Shown: one piece after another, positions 32,071 to 37,664 of the stretch
Layout of the letters: every line of letters begins with the position of its first letter
Position numbering within the stretch: position 1 is the first letter of the stretch
NCBI GenBank assembly: GCA_902524655.1
Contig: CABZEG010000015.1
Coordinates: 1-37,664 of the forward strand
DNA length: 37,664 nucleotides
Direction: 5' to 3'
From: an uncultured Alphaproteobacteria bacterium
GTDB taxonomy: Bacteria > Pseudomonadota > Alphaproteobacteria > Rhodobacterales > Rhodobacteraceae
Made by a program: the position numbers and the translations under genes
Notes under the pieces: model-generated
Told to the model about the DNA's origin: nothing
Database searches by the model: none
What the model saw: only the letters and a program-made list of their open reading frames with translations

Positions 32071-32826
32071 AGATATTTGTTCTAAAGCCTCTTTAATCAA
32101 ATCAAGACAGTATGGTGTAGAAAATCTGTGATCTATTCCTTTAATTATCTGAAGCTGTATATCATTGCTACTCAGTTTATTTAGTATCTCAATACTTGTA
32201 GACAGAGGCACATCATCATCAAGAGATCCATGAAAAAGCCTTATCGGGCAATTAATAGTTTGCTGCTTGTCCAATATCAAGTTCTTGTTTCCGTCATCTA
32301 TTAATTTTTGAGTAATTACAAGTGGCTGGTCAAAATACTCAGAGTGAAAAGAAAGTTTTCCTTCGCTCTTGAGTGATTGTCTCTGATTAATAGTTAGATT
32401 GTTAGGCATATATTTAGTAGTGAAGTCAGGGGCAGCAGCAATACCAACTATTCCGGCAACTTTTTTAGGGTATAATCTCGTAAACAATAGTGATATCCAT
32501 CCTCCGAGAGAGGAGCCAACCAAAATCTGTGGACCCGAAGTAAGCCCAATTATAATTTTTGTTGTATCTTCAAGCCAATCAGAAATAGATGTATCTTCAA
32601 ATTGTCCTGAAGAAGCACCATGGCCTCTATAATCAAACCTTAAAAAATCTCTTTTGTTTTCTTCTGCCCAATTGGAAAGAAAAAGAGCTTTAGTGCCCTC
32701 TTTATCTGACTTTAAACCACTCAAAAATACAACACCTGGCGACTTTTTTCCTTTTTTTGCACCAATAACTTGTGAAAAAGCTAATTTTTGTCCATCATCA
32801 ATCTTATAAAATCTTGTTTTAACCAT
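32059..32826 (-). CDS. alpha/beta hydrolase (ABHD10-like serine hydrolase)
   Basis: A 255-residue alpha/beta hydrolase. The nucleophile elbow is VGSSLGGW, the acid lies in HGSLDDDVPLS, and the histidine is in GIDHRFS near the C-terminus; FRFDYRGHGASSG forms the oxyanion region. The sequence resembles the ABHD10/acyl-protein thioesterase-like group; the substrate is unknown. ATG 32826, after AAAGAA, is chosen because the longer in-frame start at 32892 would run into the divergent glycosyltransferase gene. It converges on and overlaps the small membrane-protein gene. Confidence 0.8.
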   Translation of the reverse strand: MVKTRFYKIDDGQKLAFSQVIGAKKGKKSPGVVFLSGLKSDKEGTKALFLSNWAEENKRDFLRFDYRGHGASSGQFEDTSISDWLEDTTKIIIGLTSGPQILVGSSLGGWISLLFTRLYPKKVAGIVGIAAAPDFTTKYMPNNLTINQRQSLKSEGKLSFHSEYFDQPLVITQKLIDDGNKNLILDKQQTINCPIRLFHGSLDDDVPLSTSIEILNKLSSNDIQLQIIKGIDHRFSTPYCLDLIKEALEQISLSQ

Positions 32827-32877
32827 TTCTTTATTTCTATTTTTGGCTATAGCACTTGATCGGATAATTGCACAGAC

Positions 32878-34029
32878 ATGAACATTCTTCAACTTTTAAC
32901 GAGCCTTAATAATGACATTTCGATTAGAGCAATTGCTTCTTATTCTAAAATATTAAACAGTAATGGTTTCAATTCATATGTTTTTGCTCCTCTTGGTAGA
33001 GAATTATCCTACTTCAAGCGATGGGGTGCTGAAGTTGTAAGTAAAAGCTCTTCTGCCCTTGATATTAATTACTCCAAAGCGACTATAAAGGAAATATGTG
33101 AAGTAGTATTATCAAGATCAGTTAATGCAATACATGTTTATGACATAGCAGGCTATAAAGCTGCTTTGCAGGTAAAAAAAACCTGCTCGATTAAAATAGT
33201 AATGTCTCTGCTCACTGACATTTCAGAACAAACTGTAATAGGTAGATTAAATAAGACAATTTTTGGAGAATTCATGCCGCGTGCAACTACTTTAGTTCCA
33301 AGCAAAACAGCATACAGGCAACTCCTTACAAAATATTCTAGAAAAAATATAGATTTGTTTCATGTACCAGTTCCGGTAGATTTAACGATATATGATGAAA
33401 AAAAAATCAGCCAAGAAAGAACTATTTCTTTGGCTACCCAGTGGGGAATGCTTGAAAAGCCAAGACACATTATCTTTACTAAAGCCTTTTTCGGTTCAAA
33501 CAAATGGCAAAACCAGATAATAAAGTTAGCGATGACCCTAGAGAAATTACCAGAAAATATAAAGCCCTATGTTGTTATTTTAAAAAATGGCTCAAATAAA
33601 AAGCTATCTAGTGAATTTGAAGAAAAATATTTTAAAAATAGAAACAGCGTTTTGTGTCTGATGGATGACCTCCTTGATATGGAGGCTGGCCTAAAACTCT
33701 CATCTATATACCTAGAACTTAGTCCTGAAAATGATTACTACTCTTTAGATATACTTAATGCATTAGCTATGGGTAACGCGGTGGTCAGTTGGCAAAGCCC
33801 AGTAAATAAAGAGCTTGTACCTTTCCAATATCATGAGTACCTTACTAAAAATGGAGACATTAAGGAACTTGTACAAGTTTTAGCCAAGTTACTAAAAATG
33901 GGCCAAAAAGAAAGGGATTTTACTGGACGAACAAGCCGTAATTATGTATTAAACAATTTTAATACGAAAAACATGGAAGCGCTATTGATTGATGCATACA
34001 GTACTTTATCTTTCAGAAAAGCAAGTTAA
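32878..34029 (+). CDS. GT-B fold glycosyltransferase-like protein
   Basis: A 383-residue protein with a two-Rossmann GT-B layout. The N-terminal half starts [22 protein letters not shown], as in glycosyltransferase family 4, and contains [15 protein letters not shown]. The C-terminal half has [28 protein letters not shown], matching the donor-binding E-x7-E region in shape. It is cytoplasmic. The sugar and acceptor cannot be told, but a cell-surface glycan is likely. It lies 11 bases before thrS, so the two are probably co-transcribed; the upstream hydrolase is divergent across 51 bases. Confidence 0.7.
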   Translation: MNILQLLTSLNNDISIRAIASYSKILNSNGFNSYVFAPLGRELSYFKRWGAEVVSKSSSALDINYSKATIKEICEVVLSRSVNAIHVYDIAGYKAALQVKKTCSIKIVMSLLTDISEQTVIGRLNKTIFGEFMPRATTLVPSKTAYRQLLTKYSRKNIDLFHVPVPVDLTIYDEKKISQERTISLATQWGMLEKPRHIIFTKAFFGSNKWQNQIIKLAMTLEKLPENIKPYVVILKNGSNKKLSSEFEEKYFKNRNSVLCLMDDLLDMEAGLKLSSIYLELSPENDYYSLDILNALAMGNAVVSWQSPVNKELVPFQYHEYLTKNGDIKELVQVLAKLLKMGQKERDFTGRTSRNYVLNNFNTKNMEALLIDAYSTLSFRKAS

Positions 34030-34040
34030 CGAAGTATAGA

Positions 34041-36044
34041 GTGAGATTAAATCTGACCGAGGACAATAAAATTGCTATTGAACTTTTCGACGGTTCTTTA
34101 AGAAAGTTTCCCAGTGGCAAAACAGGGTTTGAAATAGCGAAAGAAATATCTCCATCTCTTGCAAAAAAAGCAATAGCATGCTCAGTTGATGGTATTTTGA
34201 CAGACTTATCCACAAAACTAATAAATAATTGTTCCCTCACAATTCATACACACAAAGATACGGAAATAGCATTAGAATTAATTCGACACGATTGTGCGCA
34301 TATCTTAGCTAAAGCGGTTCAAGAGATTTGGCCAAATGTTAAAGTAACTATAGGACCAGTAATTCAAGACGGTTTCTTTTATGATTTTGATAAAGAGGAA
34401 CCCTTTTCTGAGACAGATATTGAAAAAATTGAATTGCTCATGAAACAAATAATTGAAAACAAAGAGCCTGTTAAAAAAGAAACATGGGATCGTGAAAGAG
34501 CCCTCAAGTTTTATAAGGAAAAAAATGAGCCATACAAAGCAGAGCTGGTTGAGGGTATTCCCATCGATGAAGATATTAAAATGTACTGGCATGGAAATTG
34601 GCAAGATCTATGCAAAGGACCACATTTATTTCACACAGGCCAGGTGCCCTCTGACGCTTTTAAACTTACCAAGGTCGCCGGCGCTTACTGGAAGGGAGAT
34701 AGCAAAAATAAAATGCTCCAGCGTATTTATGGGGTAGCTTTCACAAACAAAAAAGAACTAAAACAATATTTTTTGAGGCTAGAAGAAGCTGAAAGGCGAG
34801 ACCATAGAAAGCTTGGCAAAGAAATGGAGTTGTTTCATTTACAGGAAGAGGCTACCGGCAGTATTTTCTGGCATCCAAAAGGATGGAAACTATACTCAAC
34901 ACTACAAGCATATATGAGTAGAAAGCTTGAAAACAATGGCTACTCAGAAGTAAAAACGCCACAAATTGTAGATAGAAAGCTGTGGGAAAAATCAGGCCAT
35001 TGGGATAAATTTAGGGAAAATATGTTCATTGTAGAAGTGGATGAACAAGAAAAATCGCCCAGAATAAATGCATTAAAACCTATGAACTGTCCATGCCACG
35101 TACAAATTTATAATCAAGGTATAAAGTCTTATCGAGACCTTCCGTTAAGAATGGCAGAATTTGGGGCTTGCCACAGGAATGAACCTTCGGGGGCATTGCA
35201 TGGACTTATGAGAGTGCGGGCTTTTTTACAAGATGACGCACATATTTTTTGTACTGAGCAACAAATAGAAAGCGAAACAAAGAAATTTATTGACCTATTA
35301 TCTGTAGTTTATGCAGAACTTGGTTTCGATAAGTTTAAGATAAAATTTTCTGATAGGCCACAAAATAGAGCAGGTTGTGATCAGGTTTGGGAGCGTGCCG
35401 AAGAGGCTTTGAAAGGTGCCACCAGAATGGCAGGTTATGACTTTTCGATAAACAAAGGTGAAGGAGCATTTTATGGCCCAAAGCTAGAGTTTGTATTAAC
35501 AGATGCATTGGGCCGTGATTGGCAATGTGGAACATTACAAGTCGACTTTGTTTTGCCAGACAGATTAGGATCTACTTATATTAATGAGATGGGAGAAAAA
35601 CAGAACCCAGTTATGTTACATAGAGCAATACTTGGGTCCTTTGAGAGGTTTATTGGTATTTTGATTGAAAATACAACTGGGAGACTTCCCCTCTGGCTTG
35701 CTCCAGTACAAATCGTGATTGCGTCTATAACGACAAATGTTAATGATTACGTTGATGAAGTCGCCAGCGTATTAAAAAACTTAGGTTTGCGATATGAAGT
35801 AGATAATAGAAACGAAAAAATTAATTATAAAGTTAGAGAACATTCAATTTCTAAAATCCCTATAATTGCCGTTGTGGGTGAAAAAGAGGTTAAGAACCGT
35901 TCAATAAATATAAGGCGTCTAGGTCAAAAGGATACGCAGACAATTTCTTTGAAGGATGCCATCGAAGTTTTTTCCACGGAAGCTTTACCGCCTGATCTAA
36001 AAACCGTCAAAGAAAGTAGTGGGACAACTATTGCAACTAAATAA
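34041..36044 (+). CDS. thrS: threonyl-tRNA synthetase
   Basis: Charges tRNA-Thr with threonine. The protein is 667 residues, slightly longer than E. coli ThrS (642) through a C-terminal tail. Order: TGS domain (about 1-65), editing domain with HDCAH (83-87), class II core with [10 protein letters not shown], motif 2 region [28 protein letters not shown] and motif 3 [16 protein letters not shown], then the anticodon-binding domain from about 555. The zinc ligands Cys, His and His are all present. The start is GTG. It is followed by infC, the common thrS-infC order; no T-box or other leader is visible in the short gap after the glycosyltransferase gene. Confidence 0.97.
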   Translation: MRLNLTEDNKIAIELFDGSLRKFPSGKTGFEIAKEISPSLAKKAIACSVDGILTDLSTKLINNCSLTIHTHKDTEIALELIRHDCAHILAKAVQEIWPNVKVTIGPVIQDGFFYDFDKEEPFSETDIEKIELLMKQIIENKEPVKKETWDRERALKFYKEKNEPYKAELVEGIPIDEDIKMYWHGNWQDLCKGPHLFHTGQVPSDAFKLTKVAGAYWKGDSKNKMLQRIYGVAFTNKKELKQYFLRLEEAERRDHRKLGKEMELFHLQEEATGSIFWHPKGWKLYSTLQAYMSRKLENNGYSEVKTPQIVDRKLWEKSGHWDKFRENMFIVEVDEQEKSPRINALKPMNCPCHVQIYNQGIKSYRDLPLRMAEFGACHRNEPSGALHGLMRVRAFLQDDAHIFCTEQQIESETKKFIDLLSVVYAELGFDKFKIKFSDRPQNRAGCDQVWERAEEALKGATRMAGYDFSINKGEGAFYGPKLEFVLTDALGRDWQCGTLQVDFVLPDRLGSTYINEMGEKQNPVMLHRAILGSFERFIGILIENTTGRLPLWLAPVQIVIASITTNVNDYVDEVASVLKNLGLRYEVDNRNEKINYKVREHSISKIPIIAVVGEKEVKNRSINIRRLGQKDTQTISLKDAIEVFSTEALPPDLKTVKESSGTTIATK

Positions 36045-36074
36045 TCCAATTAACTCAATAAAAAGGAGCTTGAA

Positions 36075-36620
36075 ATCGTAAGAAGAAATCAGGAAATAAC
36101 CTCGGGACAAAAGGAATTGGCGGCTCGAGTAAATTCATCAATAATATGTGAAGAAGTACGTTTAATCGATGCAGATGGAAATATGGTAGGAATAGTTAGC
36201 CCTGAAAAGGCAAACACCATGGCAAACGAGGCTGGCCTCGATTTGGTTGAAATTTCTCCTAACGCTACTCCTCCAGTTTGCAAAATTATGGACTTCGGAA
36301 AGTTCAAATATGACCAGCAAAAAAGAGAAGCGGAAGCAAGAAAAAAGCAGAAGACAATTGAACTTAAGGAAATAAAATTTCGCCCCAATACTGATAAGCA
36401 TGACTATGAGGTCAAGATGCGCTCAGTAACAAAATTCCTTGAAAATGGAGATAAAGTAAAAATAACTCTTAGGTTCAGGGGTAGAGAGATGGCTCACCAG
36501 GAATTGGGTGCTGAACTGCTTGAAAGGGTAGCGTTAGATACAGCTCATCTCGGTAAACCAGATGTGATACCCAAAGTTGAGGGAAGACAAATGGTGATGA
36601 TACTATACCCTAATACCTAA
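36075..36620 (+). CDS. infC: translation initiation factor IF-3, probable AUC start
   Basis: Binds the 30S subunit and checks initiator tRNA and start codons. The protein is about 181 residues if begun here. The N-terminal domain includes [29 protein letters not shown], the linker is lysine- and glutamate-rich, and the C-terminal domain ends [19 protein letters not shown] at 36063-36068 is followed after 6 bases by an in-frame ATC at 36075, giving a basic N-terminus (VRRNQEI) like other IF-3 proteins. The first ordinary start, TTG 36117, has its AAGGA only one base away and would remove that N-terminus. Rare AUU starts are the known basis of IF-3 autoregulation in E. coli. Confidence 0.9.
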   Translation: MVRRNQEITSGQKELAARVNSSIICEEVRLIDADGNMVGIVSPEKANTMANEAGLDLVEISPNATPPVCKIMDFGKFKYDQQKREAEARKKQKTIELKEIKFRPNTDKHDYEVKMRSVTKFLENGDKVKITLRFRGREMAHQELGAELLERVALDTAHLGKPDVIPKVEGRQMVMILYPNT

Positions 36621-36653
36621 CAGTATTAATTTAAACAGTATATAAAAATAAAA

Positions 36654-37502
36654 ATGCTCCTTCGTCAGTTCATTGAGATAATACCTTTCTATTTATTAAT
36701 ATTTCTTTTGAGAGTCTTACCTTTCGAAAAAAGAGTATATTGGGGAGGAGAATTATGTAAGCTAATTCTGCCAAAAATTAGAAAGTTTAATAAAAGAGTC
36801 GACACTAATCTCAAACTCATTTATCCAAATATGTCCCAAAATAGAAGAAAAAAGTTCATTGAAGAAAACTCAAAAATGATTGGTAAGAGTTTCATAGAGC
36901 TTATGTTCAATAAAGAATTTCATAAACAAACTAACAAAATAATTTATGAAAAGACAGAGTTATTGGCTCTTTTGGAAGCAAAAAATTTAAATCGACCAAT
37001 AATAATCATATCTGGGCACATAGGTTCTTGGGAAGCAGTTAGAGCGGTACTTAGTAAGAATAACCTCACTTCTGGCGCAATTTACCAGCGAAACAGAAAC
37101 ATCTTTTATGAGCGTCTCCACCTACGTGCTATCAAAGAAGGAGGCGAGCCCATACTCGAGGTGGGAACATCCGGCACCAGAAAAATGATTTCCCTGATTA
37201 GATCTGGAGGAGTGATAGCACTTATGATTGATCAAGCAGTTGAGGAGGGTAAGTACTTCAAATTTTTAGGCAGACCAGCCAAAACATCCACATCTATTGC
37301 AGAAATATCAATAAAATATAACGCTCTTCTTGTACCTGCTTATGGCATTCGGAGACCTGACAATAGTATAAAGGTAAATTTTGAGAGCCCCTTAGAGTTA
37401 TCTACTGTGAGTGCGATCACAAAAATGATGAATTCCAGTCTGGAGAATCGAGTGAGGCAAGCTCCTACTCAATGGTATTGGCCACATAAACGTTGGAAAT
37501 GA
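36654..37502 (+). CDS. LpxL/HtrB-family lysophospholipid or lipid A acyltransferase
   Basis: A 282-residue membrane-associated acyltransferase. An N-terminal hydrophobic helix (about 5-23) is followed by the catalytic H122-x4-E127 in SGHIGSWE, then YQRNRN and LMIDQAVEEG, standard for the lauroyl/myristoyl transferase family, and a C-terminal QWYWPHKRWK. It adds a secondary acyl chain to lipid A or a related acceptor, which would imply lipid A synthesis in this cell. It lies 33 bases after infC, where many genomes have rpmI and rplT instead. A hairpin directly follows the stop. Confidence 0.85.
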   Translation: MLLRQFIEIIPFYLLIFLLRVLPFEKRVYWGGELCKLILPKIRKFNKRVDTNLKLIYPNMSQNRRKKFIEENSKMIGKSFIELMFNKEFHKQTNKIIYEKTELLALLEAKNLNRPIIIISGHIGSWEAVRAVLSKNNLTSGAIYQRNRNIFYERLHLRAIKEGGEPILEVGTSGTRKMISLIRSGGVIALMIDQAVEEGKYFKFLGRPAKTSTSIAEISIKYNALLVPAYGIRRPDNSIKVNFESPLELSTVSAITKMMNSSLENRVRQAPTQWYWPHKRWK

Positions 37503-37504
37503 AA

Positions 37505-37540
37505 GGCTCCGAATTTTGGTAATTTAAGTTATTCGGAGCC
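37505..37540. terminator. bidirectional hairpin terminator
   Basis: GGCTCCGAAT (37505-37514) pairs perfectly with ATTCGGAGCC (37531-37540) around a 16-base AT-rich loop, two bases after the acyltransferase stop and before the end of a convergent gene. T-runs are weak on both sides, so termination efficiency is uncertain. Confidence 0.6.
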
Positions 37541-37566
37541 AAACTCTACCGGCTGGGTTAAGATGC

Positions 37567-37664
37567 TTAGCTGCATCCCCCAGTCTTGGAACATGACACT
37601 GCATCAGGTGATACTGTTGGCGCCTCACAACCAGCGGTAAAAAGTCCACCAAACGCCAGAGCAA
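37567..37664 (-). CDS. C-terminal part of a small lipoprotein
   Basis: The last 31 codons of a minus-strand gene that starts beyond the right edge: a hydrophobic ALAFGGLFTAGC with a lipobox (FTAGC), then EAPTVSPDAVSCSKTGGCS and stop. The mature protein would be only about 20 residues with two further cysteines. It converges on the acyltransferase gene across the hairpin. No family can be assigned from the fragment. Confidence 0.55.
   Translation of the reverse strand, partial: ALAFGGLFTAGCEAPTVSPDAVSCSKTGGCS

Noticed and set aside
1-37664. CRISPR array, transposase, phage structural genes or integrase.
   Set aside because: No regularly spaced repeats and no recognisable transposase, integrase or phage genes were found. 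The three dispersed repeats are 0.8-0.9 kb apart and not an array.

Overview
The window is AT-rich, densely packed chromosomal DNA. It fits a low-GC, streamlined marine alphaproteobacterium, perhaps a Rhodobacterales or pelagic relative. That assignment is inference from the gene set (CaiD, a dimethylglycine-dehydrogenase-like enzyme, MetY next to an Lrp regulator, EutB-like dehydratase, cytochrome b561, IF-3), from overlapping genes and from AT-rich third positions. No 16S or other marker is present to settle it.

Layout. (1) 1-5.6 kb: a sialic-acid locus. neuB and neuC enter from the left on the + strand and converge on a minus-strand operon of a DegT-family aminotransferase resembling KdnA, a CMP-sialate synthetase (neuA) and a GMC oxidoreductase. 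(2) 5.6-10 kb: an intergenic region with a strong sigma-54-type promoter and a hairpin at its predicted start, then an AhpD-like protein, a PaaI-like thioesterase, a class III adenylate cyclase and an amidase. (3) 10-16.6 kb: a + strand operon of acyl-CoA dehydrogenase, ADP-forming acyl-CoA ligase, CaiD-type hydratase and a dimethylglycine/sarcosine-dehydrogenase-like flavoprotein. Together these read as breakdown of gamma-butyrobetaine or carnitine toward glycine betaine and its demethylation products. (4) 16.6-18.5 kb: an Lrp-family regulator divergent from metY, with two Lrp-box matches 31 bp apart between them. (5) 18.7-28.3 kb: a double cNMP-fold protein, a soluble SDH/fumarate-reductase-like pair, a HAD dehalogenase-like protein, a 3-hydroxyisobutyrate-dehydrogenase-like protein, an EutB-like dehydratase and two divergent AMP-forming CoA ligases.

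(6) 28.3-31.7 kb: a loose accessory strip unlike the rest. It holds small membrane proteins, a four-helix mini-MotA-like protein, decayed ORF fragments, three copies of a roughly 63-bp dispersed repeat, and a TAT-exported Rieske-like protein with a cytochrome b561. A tRNA-Thr(TGT) gene lies at the right end. At the left end is a 16/17 match to the 3' end of that tRNA, beside a perfect 18-bp palindrome. This may be the scar of an island that integrated at the tRNA. (7) 31.8-37.7 kb: core genes: small membrane protein, alpha/beta hydrolase, glycosyltransferase, thrS, infC (apparently starting at an AUC codon), an LpxL/HtrB-type acyltransferase and the end of a small lipoprotein.

The best candidates for something undescribed are the oxidase/aminotransferase/CMP-sialate synthetase operon, the sigma-54 promoter with its start-site hairpin, and the repeat-bearing strip next to tRNA-Thr. 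All match counts were made by eye; no database search or computation was run.
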